This document shows, piece by piece, positions 1 to 8,588 of a stretch of DNA of 44,214 nucleotides. Within the stretch, counting starts at the first letter, position 1. Every line of letters starts with the position of its first letter. The notes beneath the pieces were generated by a model. The model saw nothing but the letters and a program-made list of their open reading frames with translations. It was not told where the DNA came from and made no database searches. The stretch is from positions 1 through 44,214 of the forward strand of contig CALKLQ010000033.1 in assembly GCA_937992055.1 (NCBI GenBank), read 5' to 3'. Position numbers and translations under genes: made by a program. The stretch is from an uncultured Clostridia bacterium (GTDB lineage Bacteria; Bacillota; Clostridia; Christensenellales; UBA1242).

Positions 1-2900
1 GTTTCAATTGCCGTATTTAACATCTTGCAATAAAGATCGTATCCTACTGCCTCTAAATGTCCACTCTGTTGAGCCCCCAGAAGATTTCCTGTTCCTCTGA
101 TTTCCAAATCTCTAAGTGCAATCTTAAAACCACTACCCAAAGAGGAAAATTCACAAATTGCAGAAAGTCTTTTATAAGCGTCTTGAGTCAAAACCTTATT
201 TTTATTATAGGTAAAATAGGCATATGCAACCCTATTACTCCTTCCAACCCTTCCTTTCAATTGATAAAGGGATGAAAGTCCCAATTTATCCGCATCCACA
301 ACAATCAAGGTGTTTGCATTTGGCAAATCTATTCCATTTTCTATCAAAGTTGTTGCAATAAATATCTGATATTCCCCATTGTAAAGTCTTAAAACTGAAT
401 CTTCCAGGATATTCGCCGCCATCTGACCATGGGCTATGCCAATTTTGACGTTTGGAAGAAGATTTTTAATATAGTTTGCAAAATCGTAAATTGTTTCAAC
501 TCTGTTGTAAACTAACAAGACCTGTCCATTGCGTGAGAGTTCTTTTTGACAGGCGTCAACAATAATCTTTTCATCAAATTCACACACAAAAGTTTGAACG
601 CTAATTCTAGTTTTTGGCGGCGTTTCAATTAAAGTTATATCTCGTATTCCGCTCAACGACATATGGAGGGTTCTAGGAATAGGGGTAGCAGATAGGGTTA
701 AAACATCGATATTTTTTTTCATGTCTTTAATTTTTTCCTTGTCTCCAACACCAAAACGCTGTTCCTCATCAAGCACTAAAAGTCCCAAGTCTTTAAAAAC
801 AACGTCGTCACGTAAAATTCTATGTGTGCCAATTAATAAATCAACCTTACCATCCTTTAAATCTTGTAAAATCTGTTTTTGCTTTTGAGCTGGAACCAAC
901 CTGTTTAAAACCTCAACTCTAACCATGAAATCTTTAAAGCGTTTCATGCAAGTTTTATAGTGTTGCTCCGCTAAAATAGTAGTAGGAGCCAAAAAAGCAA
1001 CCTGTTTCCCACTTAAAATAGCTTTATAAATACCTCTTAGCGCCACTTCGGTTTTGCCATAGCCCACATCTCCGCAAATAAGCCTGTCCATAACTTTTTC
1101 GCTACACATGTCATTTTTAACCTGCTCTATTGCCCTCAGTTGATCTTCAGTTTCCTCAAATTCAAAGCAATTTTCAAATTCTTGTTGCAAATAGCTATCT
1201 TTTTCAAAAACAAAGCCCTTAGCATTTTCACGCTGTTTATAGAGGTTAAGTAAATCAATTGCAAGAGTTGCAATACTTTTTTTTGCTCTTTCCTTTATCC
1301 TAGAAAATTCCAAACCTCCAAGCTTGTTCAATTTTGGTTCAAGCTCACCGCCCACATAGGCTGAAATGCTATCTGCATTTTCACTAGGAATATAAATCTT
1401 GTCCCCACCAGCATACTCAATTACAAAATAATCTTTTTCGCTTTCTCCAAGTTTTAACCTGACAATGTCCGCACACTTTCCAATTCCATGAAAATCATGC
1501 ACTACAAACTCGTTAATTTTTGGAAGATAAAATGAACTTTTTTTCTTGAGAGGAGATCTTTCAACCTTTTTGACAATATCGTTGGTTGCAAAGAAAAAGA
1601 CATTGCTTTCCCAAATATTAATAGAAGAAAAAAGAAAATCTTTTACAATATATACTCCGCTTTCTCCCTTATTAAAGTTAAACTCGTTAATAATTTTAAC
1701 GCCTCGCTCCAACAAGCTTTTTTTAAGGCTATTAGCTGTTGGCTCATCTCCAGCAAATAAAACCACTCTCATTCCATTGTTTGAATAAACCTTCAAATCA
1801 CTGACAAGCGAATTAAAATCAAACACATATCTTTTTGATGGAAGACAGGAAAAAGAAATTTGTTCAAGACCAGATACATATGAGGTTTGTATGCTTTCAA
1901 AATAACAAATTCCATTAGATTTTGGGAATTCAAAATTATCAAAATAAAACCTTCTATGATTCTCAAGCAATTTATTCTCAAAAATTAATCTTTCCACCTC
2001 ATTTTCAAAACCTTGTTTTAAGGTTTCAATTGTTTGAAACACCTTTTTAGGCTCATCAACAAAGATTGTTTCATCGCAAATCGATAAAATGTTTTCATTA
2101 AAATTATAAAATGGTAAAACAAAAGATAAATTCAAATTTTGACTATCTCTTTCAAAAGAAGAAATGACATCGTCGTACAATTCAGAATTTTGTTTTTTTT
2201 CAAAAGCTAAAACAATTCTATCTTTAACTTTAGTTAAGTCTTGTCCACAAAAAATAGTTTGAGGAGTTAATATAGCTCTTTCAACATCCTCAATCTTGTT
2301 CATATTTTCAGGATTAAAAGTGTAAATCTTTTCTAAAATATCGTCAAAAAAATCAAGCCTTATAGGAAAATTATTTCCATCCACAAACACATCAAGAATA
2401 TCCCCGCGTAAAGAAAACTCACCTTGAGAGGTACATATGCTTCTTCTAACATAACCTAGTTCAACCAGTTTTTTAACCAAAAGCTCTAAAGAATATCTTT
2501 CCTGCTTTTCCAAAACCAAGGCAAATAAATTTTCTTTTTGCGGCAATCTTTGAAAAAGAGCTTCACAATTTACCACCAAAAAATCAAGTTCACCAACCAA
2601 AAACTTAGATATACCACTAATCATTTGCTTTATCGCACTGAGGTCTTGTGCATAGACAAAAAGAGGAGTATCAAATCCCCTCATAATAATTTGTGATTTA
2701 AAACCTAGTGATAAAAGTTGTGAGTTGTACTGATTTGCGGAAATCAGGTCTGGCACAACAATAATTGCCCTCTGTTTAACTCCAGCCACAAAAGCCTTCT
2801 CACCAACATTTAAACCCTTAACACAAACAGCATTGTTTTTTTCTAAAAGTTTTTTTAATTGTTGCAATTTGTCATTTTTCAAAAGCTCAAACTCAATCAT
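1..2900 (-). CDS. mfd: Transcription-repair coupling factor Mfd (3' end cut by window)
   Basis: Mfd is an RNA-polymerase-associated ATPase/translocase that removes stalled polymerase and recruits UvrA. The frame stays open from the ATG at 2900 to the window edge, giving 966 codons; the family is about 1150 residues, so roughly the last 150-180 are missing. Visible in order: a UvrB-like N-terminal half; the polymerase-interaction region with VVHDFHGIGK (about residue 465); the RecG-like motor with Walker A GDVGYGKTEVALR (about 610), GTHRIL, the DEEQRFGV box (about 708) and LSATPIPRTL. The ATG overlaps the pth stop as ATGA, so translation is probably coupled. Pth followed by mfd is a classic Firmicutes order. 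Identification is secure; only the 3' end is unseen. Confidence 0.97.
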   Translation of the reverse strand, partial: MIEFELLKNDKLQQLKKLLEKNNAVCVKGLNVGEKAFVAGVKQRAIIVVPDLISANQYNSQLLSLGFKSQIIMRGFDTPLFVYAQDLSAIKQMISGISKFLVGELDFLVVNCEALFQRLPQKENLFALVLEKQERYSLELLVKKLVELGYVRRSICTSQGEFSLRGDILDVFVDGNNFPIRLDFFDDILEKIYTFNPENMNKIEDVERAILTPQTIFCGQDLTKVKDRIVLAFEKKQNSELYDDVISSFERDSQNLNLSFVLPFYNFNENILSICDETIFVDEPKKVFQTIETLKQGFENEVERLIFENKLLENHRRFYFDNFEFPKSNGICYFESIQTSYVSGLEQISFSCLPSKRYVFDFNSLVSDLKVYSNNGMRVVLFAGDEPTANSLKKSLLERGVKIINEFNFNKGESGVYIVKDFLFSSINIWESNVFFFATNDIVKKVERSPLKKKSSFYLPKINEFVVHDFHGIGKCADIVRLKLGESEKDYFVIEYAGGDKIYIPSENADSISAYVGGELEPKLNKLGGLEFSRIKERAKKSIATLAIDLLNLYKQRENAKGFVFEKDSYLQQEFENCFEFEETEDQLRAIEQVKNDMCSEKVMDRLICGDVGYGKTEVALRGIYKAILSGKQVAFLAPTTILAEQHYKTCMKRFKDFMVRVEVLNRLVPAQKQKQILQDLKDGKVDLLIGTHRILRDDVVFKDLGLLVLDEEQRFGVGDKEKIKDMKKNIDVLTLSATPIPRTLHMSLSGIRDITLIETPPKTRISVQTFVCEFDEKIIVDACQKELSRNGQVLLVYNRVETIYDFANYIKNLLPNVKIGIAHGQMAANILEDSVLRLYNGEYQIFIATTLIENGIDLPNANTLIVVDADKLGLSSLYQLKGRVGRSNRVAYAYFTYNKNKVLTQDAYKRLSAICEFSSLGSGFKIALRDLEIRGTGNLLGAQQSGHLEAVGYDLYCKMLNTAIE

Positions 2901-3424
2901 TTTGCACTTCCTAAAACTTTTGTCAACACAAACTCAACAATCTGTTTTATCACTTTTAAAACAGTTTCGTAAATATCCTTGTTCATTTTTGATAAAACGT
3001 ATTCTGCTAAATCTCCCTGGTTTTTACCTATTCCTATTCTAATTCTTTTAAAAAGGGTTGAATTTAAAGAAAAAACAACACTTCTAAGGCCGTTATGTGT
3101 TCCTGCACTGCCACTTTCTCTAAACCTAAAAGTTCCTAAATCAAGGTCAATGTCATCAGAGATTGTTAAAATTTCACCATCCTTAAGATTAAACTTTTTT
3201 TTGAGCTTTGCCACGCTCTCACCACTTCTGTTCATAAAAGTTTGAGGCTTGGCTAAAATAACCTCTTCACCTTCAAACTCACATTTTGCAACAATTGCAT
3301 CGCAAGTTTTTAAATTAAATTCTCCATTCAATGCTTTACAAATTTCATCCACACATAAAAAACCCACATTGTGAAATGTGCGTTCATATTCTTTTCCCGG
3401 ATTACCCAGCCCAACAATTAACAT
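2897..3424 (-). CDS. pth: Peptidyl-tRNA hydrolase
   Basis: Pth releases peptides from peptidyl-tRNA that has dropped off the ribosome. The 175-residue product begins with MLIVGLGNPGKEYERTFHNV, the family signature, and carries the catalytic His as H18, the acidic partner in the ISDDIDLDLG segment (D90/D91) and the substrate-binding Asn residues (N8, N65 in FMNRSG, N111 in GTHNGLRS). The usual T-R-H-N is T-F-H-N here, a substitution next to the active site. Length is slightly below the usual 185-195 residues because the C-terminal tail is short. It lies 9 nt after the GlmU-like gene and overlaps mfd by 4 nt, so the three genes probably form one operon. Confidence 0.96.
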   Translation of the reverse strand: MLIVGLGNPGKEYERTFHNVGFLCVDEICKALNGEFNLKTCDAIVAKCEFEGEEVILAKPQTFMNRSGESVAKLKKKFNLKDGEILTISDDIDLDLGTFRFRESGSAGTHNGLRSVVFSLNSTLFKRIRIGIGKNQGDLAEYVLSKMNKDIYETVLKVIKQIVEFVLTKVLGSAK

Positions 3425-3433
3425 ATCAACCTC

Positions 3434-4246
3434 TTAAATAGACTTTTTAATAACTTTTTCAAAAGGTCCAACAATCATGTTTTCACTAATTCTACTAGAA
3501 ACCACATGACTTTGTACCAAACGGCAACCATCAGAAATAATACTATTTTCAATATAGTTTCCGCCTTCGAGCACACAATTTTTTCCTATGAAGCTTTTGC
3601 CTTTAATAATATTATTCCCAAAAATTTTAACGCCACTTTCAATAACAACATCAGCATCAATAAAAACATTATTACTTTCTATAAAAACCCCATTATGCAA
3701 ATGAAAATCTAATATTCTCATTCTTAAAATATCATTAACAAAGTTCAATTGCTTTAAGTCATAAACGGTAATAAAATCTTCCTCATTAAAATATTGAGTT
3801 TGGGTTGAAACAATATTAGTTGCATTTTTAATATATTCGGTATCAAAAACATAGCCTCTTGTGAGTTTCATGGCGTTCATACATTTTGCATTAAAAAAAG
3901 ATACTATTTCTCTTAGTGTGCTTTTTTGCAAAAGAGGTGTGTCACAGTATAACACCACGGTGGTTTTATGTTCGCCTAAAAGAGGCTTAATCAAGCTCAA
4001 AATATTAGACTCGCAAGTGCAAGCAGTAGTTTTCACCTCATATCCATCCGCGGCAAGAGCCACCCATTCCCACATTTTTTTGCCGCACATGGTAAGTTCA
4101 TAAGGTTTGATAAAACCCTTAAATGCCGGGTTTTTTTCAAGCATGATGATAACCAAAACATCTTTATCCCCATCGCTTAACTTTCTTTCAGGCAAAGGGA
4201 AGCTACTTTTTTCAATTTCTATATCTTCTTCAAACAATGTTTCCAT
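3434..4246 (-). CDS. Degenerate GlmU-like protein (nucleotidyltransferase remnant plus partial left-handed beta helix)
   Basis: The 270-residue product aligns in pattern with bifunctional GlmU (UDP-GlcNAc pyrophosphorylase/acetyltransferase, about 450 residues) but is much shorter. The N-terminal LAAGxGTRM signature is absent; the matching segment reads VLVIIMLEKNPAFKGF. A decayed metal-site motif remains (LYCDTPLL for LxGDxPL). The middle of the transferase domain is missing. The linker and early hexapeptide coils are recognisable (ILRMRILDFHLHNGVFI, then IG/NG hexads) and the protein stops at VGPFEKV, equivalent to GlmU VGPFAxxRP, before the acetyltransferase active site. Its place upstream of pth-mfd is where glmU sits in many Firmicutes. 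I infer it has lost both activities, or been repurposed. The ATG begins 7 nt after a -10 box, with no Shine-Dalgarno. Confidence 0.75.
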   Translation of the reverse strand: METLFEEDIEIEKSSFPLPERKLSDGDKDVLVIIMLEKNPAFKGFIKPYELTMCGKKMWEWVALAADGYEVKTTACTCESNILSLIKPLLGEHKTTVVLYCDTPLLQKSTLREIVSFFNAKCMNAMKLTRGYVFDTEYIKNATNIVSTQTQYFNEEDFITVYDLKQLNFVNDILRMRILDFHLHNGVFIESNNVFIDADVVIESGVKIFGNNIIKGKSFIGKNCVLEGGNYIENSIISDGCRLVQSHVVSSRISENMIVGPFEKVIKKSI

Positions 4247-4253
4247 GATTTAA

Positions 4254-4282
4254 AGTTTAATAAAATCCCACAAAAAAGTCAA
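4254..4282 (-). promoter_or_regulatory. SigA-type promoter of the GlmU-like/pth/mfd operon, predicted leaderless
   Basis: On the minus strand TTGACT (4282-4277), a 17-nt spacer and TAAACT (4259-4254) are followed by only 7 nt before the ATG at 4246. Transcription would start at or within a base of the A of ATG, and no Shine-Dalgarno is present. Confidence 0.7.
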
Positions 4283-4395
4283 TATTTTTCTATCTTCAAA
4301 TAATTAACATATCAAAAGTATTATTGATTAAATGTAAAAAAAATAGTTATTAAAAATAAACAGAATTATAACCACTCAATAAATTTATTTAAATA

Positions 4396-4824
4396 TTAAT
4401 TTAAGATATTTTTCAATCTAATTAAAAGTTTTTCACAACAATCTAAAATTTGCAATGCAGTTTTATCATAAATTTCTTGACTTTCTCCATAAGGGTCAAT
4501 AATATCCTGCCCACCAACTAATTCAGCAAAGGAAAAAACATTTTTATATGGCAAAAAACTTTTAATTTGATTTGTCATAACAACATAAATTGCATTAGAT
4601 TCAATTTTATTTAATTTTTTACTTTTTTTTCCACCTGCATTAATTCCAATTTTTTTTAATGCGCGCTTTGCAAAAATGCTCATTTCAATGCCATTTTCTG
4701 CACTTATCCCACATGATTCAACTTTAATATTTAATTTTTCTTGTTTAGCCAATCTAGCAAAAATCTTTTCCGCCATTGGCGAACGACAAGTATTTCCCTC
4801 ACAAACAAAAATTATTTTTTTCAT
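4396..4824 (-). CDS. Low-molecular-weight protein-tyrosine phosphatase family
   Basis: LMW-PTP proteins dephosphorylate phosphotyrosine (and related arginine or arsenate substrates) in the cytosol. The 142-residue product starts MKKIIFVCEGNTCRSPMAEK, which contains the C-X5-R phosphate loop (C8 to R14, with S15), and has the general-acid DP pair at D110-P111 (QDIIDPYGE). Length matches the family. A minus-strand promoter lies just upstream and an AGGAT sequence 6 nt before the ATG is the likely ribosome site. It is divergent from the CPBP pair and apparently monocistronic. The sequence cannot distinguish phosphotyrosine from phosphoarginine specificity (YwlE-like); no tyrosine-kinase gene is nearby. 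Confidence 0.92.
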   Translation of the reverse strand: MKKIIFVCEGNTCRSPMAEKIFARLAKQEKLNIKVESCGISAENGIEMSIFAKRALKKIGINAGGKKSKKLNKIESNAIYVVMTNQIKSFLPYKNVFSFAELVGGQDIIDPYGESQEIYDKTALQILDCCEKLLIRLKNILN

Positions 4825-4839
4825 TTTATCCTAAATAAG

Positions 4840-4868
4840 ATTATATCATAAAAAACAAGAAACGGCAA
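4840..4868 (-). promoter_or_regulatory. Promoter of the phosphatase gene
   Basis: Minus strand: TTGCCG (4868-4863), 17-nt spacer, perfect TATAAT (4845-4840). It lies back to back with the plus-strand CPBP promoter, whose -35 box begins 4 nt beyond this one, so the two genes share one compact divergent control region. Confidence 0.7.
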
Positions 4869-4872
4869 AGAT

Positions 4873-4901
4873 TTGACAAAAGAGTTGCATATATTTATAC
4901 T
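4873..4901 (+). promoter_or_regulatory. Near-consensus promoter of the CPBP pair, predicted leaderless
   Basis: TTGACA (4873-4878), exactly 17 nt, TATACT (4896-4901), then 7 nt to the ATG at 4909. The TTG of the -35 box is in frame with the gene and could be miscalled as a start codon. Confidence 0.8.
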
Positions 4902-4908
4902 TATTTTT

Positions 4909-5859
4909 ATGAAAAGAAATATATATACAAAAAATGATGCAGGTAATACATTTTTATTATGTATTTTATCACCACAAGTTATAGGAACAATTTTTGTAGT
5001 TTTACTTTTAATTTATTCATTTGTTTCAAAATCAAACTATGAAGCTTTGACAACAAATCCAATTGTGACATTTTTAATGACAATTTTATCTCAATTAATA
5101 TTTATTGGAATCTTTTTTTTGTATAATAAGTTTTCAAAAGTAAATTATAAAAATGCTTGCAAAATTAATTTTAAAATAGGTTTTTTAAATTACATTATAG
5201 CAATAATAATTGGCTTAATCTGCCTTTTTGGATTTAATGGAATTACAAATTGTTTTAGCAAATTAATAGAAATTGTTTTAAAACATACACCAGCAGATAT
5301 GCCATTGCCTTTAAATAATGGATGGTGGCTTTTTGCAAATCTTATATTTTTGGCTCTTCTTCCAGCTATTTTTGAGGAATTACTTTTTAGAGGGATAATT
5401 TTAAATGGACTTAAACAACATGGCAGAGTCAAAGCCGTAATATTTAGTGCCCTTCTCTTTGCCCTCATTCATGGGTCAATCGACCAAACTTTATATCCAA
5501 TTATTTTAGGAATTATATTTGGCACAGTCGCTATCAAAACAAATTCAGTTATTCCAACAATTTTAATGCATTTTATTAATAATAGCGTGGTAATCATAAT
5601 AAACTATATTTATACTATTAAAGGAATAACTGACTCGCTAATAATTAATACAAGATATGTTTTAATTTCCCTAGGCATAGCCGTGGCAGCAGGATTGATT
5701 ATTTTTGGTCTTAGCTTTTTATTAAAAAACAAAACTCAACCTCAAGTAGAAGAATATGATTTGCAATACCTTGAGATGTCAAAGTCTAAATCAAATATAT
5801 CAATGACTATAGGTGTTGTAATAGGTCTTATGATTTGGGTTTTGGCACTTTTCATGTAA
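4909..5859 (+). CDS. CPBP family intramembrane metalloprotease (CAAX/Abi type), copy 1
   Basis: CPBP proteins are multi-pass membrane proteases related to CAAX prenyl endopeptidase Rce1; bacterial members act in bacteriocin immunity, protein processing or unknown roles. Starting at the ATG at 4909 gives 316 residues with about eight hydrophobic segments. The three catalytic motifs are present: FEELLFRG (EExxxR, about residue 155), LIHGSIDQ with the His, and LMHFINNS (HxxxN type). I reject the in-frame TTG at 4873 because it is the -35 box of a strong promoter. No Shine-Dalgarno precedes the ATG. The second CPBP gene follows after 9 nt, so the two are co-transcribed and may act as partners. 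Substrate unknown. Confidence 0.88.
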   Translation: MKRNIYTKNDAGNTFLLCILSPQVIGTIFVVLLLIYSFVSKSNYEALTTNPIVTFLMTILSQLIFIGIFFLYNKFSKVNYKNACKINFKIGFLNYIIAIIIGLICLFGFNGITNCFSKLIEIVLKHTPADMPLPLNNGWWLFANLIFLALLPAIFEELLFRGIILNGLKQHGRVKAVIFSALLFALIHGSIDQTLYPIILGIIFGTVAIKTNSVIPTILMHFINNSVVIIINYIYTIKGITDSLIINTRYVLISLGIAVAAGLIIFGLSFLLKNKTQPQVEEYDLQYLEMSKSKSNISMTIGVVIGLMIWVLALFM

Positions 5860-5868
5860 GGAGAAACA

Positions 5869-6981
5869 ATGACACGCAAACACGACTTTTTTAAAGCTAA
5901 TTTTATCTATTTGATTATTTTATTAGGTTTCGTCATTATCAGAATTTTATCTGCTCTTGACGCCCTTTCATTTATGGGTGAATATGGTTCCTATCTTATG
6001 AACATAATCTTACAAATTGGATTAATGTTTGTTTTGCCCATGCTACTATATCCCAAGTTAAGAAAAACAAACTTTAAAAAAAATGCAATTGATTTGGGCT
6101 ATAAAAAGATAAGTTTTGTAGCAATTTTAATAGCCATATTAATTGGCATTATAGTATACATTTTAAATATAGGGGTATCTTCCTTTTTTAACTTTATTAT
6201 TACTCTTCTTGGTTATGAAAAATTCACTTCATCATCAACCACATCTTACCCTATCTATATGCTATTTGTAAATTTGCTTTTCACCGCAGTTTTGCCAGCA
6301 ATCTGTGAAGAAACCACACATAGAGGAATGCTATTGCATGGTTATAAAGACTTAGGGGTTAAAAGAGCGGTAATTTTATCTTCCCTTCTTTTTGGACTGA
6401 CTCATCTTAATATTGAACAATTTTTCTATGCAACTATCATTGGTTTATTCCTTGGCTTTTTAACAGTAATGACATCAAGTATTTTCCCTGCAATGATTGT
6501 CCATTTTATGAATAATGCAATAAGCGTAGTTTTAAGTTTTCTAGTTTCTACAAATGCCAAATTTGCGGCTCAATACTCCCAATTTTTTACAAACTTAACA
6601 AGTGGTAACTTCTTTGTTGTGATATGCGGAATGTTTTTGCTTGTCTGTTTGTTATTGTTTCTCCTTGGCTTCTTGACTTGGATATTGATAAAACGAACCG
6701 CAATCGCCAACTTTAATAATCTTGCCCATGAACTTACTAAGAAAAAACTTAGACAAGAGCTTATGAACGAAGAGGATCAAGAAAGTGTAATCTCCAACTC
6801 AATTGCAATAGGAGTTGAACACGATAATAGAAGACTTAAAATTTACTTTCCTATAGAAGAAATGGGTTATCCTCTTGAAAGAAGATACAAGCCAAATAAG
6901 CATGATAAGGCAATGTTAATAGCCTGTCTTTCCCTTGCCTCATTAATAACACTTTTCACTTTTATTTGGGGAATTATATAA
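5869..6981 (+). CDS. CPBP family intramembrane metalloprotease, copy 2
   Basis: This 370-residue, multi-pass membrane protein is a diverged paralogue of the preceding gene. It keeps CEETTHRGMLLHGY (EExxxR with the spacing of copy 1), LTHLNIEQ with the catalytic-site His, and IVHFMNNA. After the last protease helix it carries a hydrophilic stretch (roughly residues 280-345, charged and E/R/K-rich) before one final membrane segment, which copy 1 has only in shorter form. Translation is ordinary: AAGGAG lies 7 nt before the ATG. The region downstream is the structured element at 7027-7248, whose right hairpin has a T-run on this strand and can terminate transcription. Confidence 0.87.
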   Translation: MTRKHDFFKANFIYLIILLGFVIIRILSALDALSFMGEYGSYLMNIILQIGLMFVLPMLLYPKLRKTNFKKNAIDLGYKKISFVAILIAILIGIIVYILNIGVSSFFNFIITLLGYEKFTSSSTTSYPIYMLFVNLLFTAVLPAICEETTHRGMLLHGYKDLGVKRAVILSSLLFGLTHLNIEQFFYATIIGLFLGFLTVMTSSIFPAMIVHFMNNAISVVLSFLVSTNAKFAAQYSQFFTNLTSGNFFVVICGMFLLVCLLLFLLGFLTWILIKRTAIANFNNLAHELTKKKLRQELMNEEDQESVISNSIAIGVEHDNRRLKIYFPIEEMGYPLERRYKPNKHDKAMLIACLSLASLITLFTFIWGII

Positions 6982-7026
6982 TAAAAATTAGAATTTATAA
7001 AATTTATTTAAACTATATATAATAGA

Positions 7027-7248
7027 AAAAAATAAGCAAATTAGCTTATTTCAGTGTGTAGACAAATTAATCAGACTGAAAAGAAACGAAAGAGACAAGG
7101 CTCGAAAAATGCTCTAAGGCAGGAGTTTACTAACGTAAATGACTGTCTTAGGGCGTTTTTCAGTAAACGCAGTAAGTAAAATTTTGTTAAAATTTTACGG
7201 TCTTGATGTTTATCTTCAGTCTGAAATAAGCAAATTTGCTTATTTTTT
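7027..7248. repeat. Structured intergenic element with nested inverted repeats
   Basis: The element is bounded by a 28-bp repeat, 7027-7054 and 7221-7248, one mismatch; each copy is itself palindromic, so the pair reads as both inverted and direct repeats. Inside are a perfect 10-bp inverted pair (7071-7080 with 7215-7224), an 18-bp fully paired stem with three G-U pairs (7105-7122 with 7143-7160) capped by a 5-bp TTTAC/GTAAA stem, and a 10-bp hairpin with a 3-nt loop (7176-7198). The right outer hairpin carries a T-run on the plus strand and the left one on the minus strand, so they can terminate the CPBP2 and clpX transcripts respectively. It may be a MITE-like insertion into a terminator, or a small RNA. 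No transposase is present. Confidence 0.7.
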
Positions 7249-7271
7249 ATTTTATATTTCATATTAAATAA

Positions 7272-8555
7272 TTAAGATATCATGCTATTATTTTCAATTA
7301 TTTCCTCATTATTGCTTTTTAAAATATAAACTGGGTCACTATTATTTTTTATAAAATTTTCATCAATAACTATTTTTTCTATCTGCTTGTTGCTTGGAGT
7401 GTCATACATAATTTTAAGCATTTTATCTTCCAAAATAGTTCTTAACCCTCTTGCACCTGTCTTAAGCTCCATGGCTCTGTTAGCAACAGCTTTAATCGCA
7501 TCTGGTTTAAATTCTATCTCAACATCATCAATTTTAAACATCTTTTTATATTGTTTTATAATTGCATTTTTAGGTTCACATAAAATTTTAACCAAAGCTT
7601 CCTCATTCAAGTTCGAAAGCCCAACAACAATAGGTAATCTTCCAACAAATTCTGGAATTAGTCCAAATTTAATCAAATCAGTAGGTTGAAGATTTTTAAC
7701 AATGTTCATCTTCTCATTTTCCTCTTTTGTTTTAATTGAGGCATTAAACCCCAATGAAGACTCATTTATTCTTTTTTCTATTATTTTGTCAAGTCCAACA
7801 AAAGCCCCACCACAAATAAACAAAATATTTGTAGTATCAATTTGGAGCATCTCTTGGTGTGGATGTTTTCTTCCGCCTTGAGGAGGAACCGAAGCAACAG
7901 TACTCTCTATAATTTTAAGTAATGCCTGTTGCACACCTTCACCAGAAACATCTCTTGTAATAGAAACGTTTTGAGTTTTTCTTGCAATCTTATCAATCTC
8001 GTCAACATATATGATTCCTCGTTGAGCCTTTGCAATGTCATAATCAGCGTTTTGTATTAATTTTAACAATATATTTTCAACATCATCTCCAACATAACCA
8101 GCCTCGGTTAATGTTGTTGCATCAGCAGCAGCAAAAGGAACTTTTAAAATTTTAGCCAAGGTCTTAGCAAGAAGTGTTTTGCCGCAACCGGTTGGTCCAA
8201 CCATCAAAACATTACTTTTTTCAAGTTCAATAAACTCACCCTTCTTTTCTTTTTTTGAAGTAATATTATAGTTAATTCGTTTATAATGATTATACACCGC
8301 AACTGCTAAAACTCGCTTAGCATCGTCTTGACCAACAATGTATTCATCCAACTGCATTTTTATTTCCTCAGGAGTAGGAAGTTCAATTTCAGTATCGACA
8401 CCTTTTTTGGCAATTTTGTCTTCTTTCATAATTTCTTTACAAATATCAACACATTCATCGCAAATAAAACAATCTCCAGAAGGGCTTGCAATCAATCGAT
8501 TTGCTAAATTTTGAGATTTACCGCAAAAAGAACAGGTAAATTTTTCATTCTTCAT
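7272..8555 (-). CDS. clpX: ATP-dependent Clp protease ATP-binding subunit ClpX
   Basis: ClpX is the AAA+ unfoldase that feeds substrates to ClpP. The 427-residue product has the N-terminal zinc-binding domain (C8, C11, C32, C35), Walker A GPTGCGKT (about residue 120), Walker B IIYVDEIDKI (about 184), and the ClpP-docking loop as SSLGFNA, an LGF version of the usual IGF tripeptide. The C-terminal small domain with GARGLRTI is present. AAAGGAAT lies a good distance before the ATG. It follows clpP by about 100 nt on the same strand; a 10-bp hairpin lies in that gap. The clpX 3' end runs toward the structured element at 7.0-7.25 kb. Confidence 0.98.
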   Translation of the reverse strand: MKNEKFTCSFCGKSQNLANRLIASPSGDCFICDECVDICKEIMKEDKIAKKGVDTEIELPTPEEIKMQLDEYIVGQDDAKRVLAVAVYNHYKRINYNITSKKEKKGEFIELEKSNVLMVGPTGCGKTLLAKTLAKILKVPFAAADATTLTEAGYVGDDVENILLKLIQNADYDIAKAQRGIIYVDEIDKIARKTQNVSITRDVSGEGVQQALLKIIESTVASVPPQGGRKHPHQEMLQIDTTNILFICGGAFVGLDKIIEKRINESSLGFNASIKTKEENEKMNIVKNLQPTDLIKFGLIPEFVGRLPIVVGLSNLNEEALVKILCEPKNAIIKQYKKMFKIDDVEIEFKPDAIKAVANRAMELKTGARGLRTILEDKMLKIMYDTPSNKQIEKIVIDENFIKNNSDPVYILKSNNEEIIENNSMIS

Positions 8556-8588
8556 ACATTAATTCCTTTATACACAACAATTTAAAAC

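Noticed and set aside
4873..4908. In-frame TTG extension of CPBP1
   Set aside because: The TTG is the -35 box of a near-consensus promoter; the added residues have no family support.
7071..7262. 63-codon minus-strand frame over the structured element
   Set aside because: It runs through hairpin arms, lacks a ribosome site and has no protein-like pattern.
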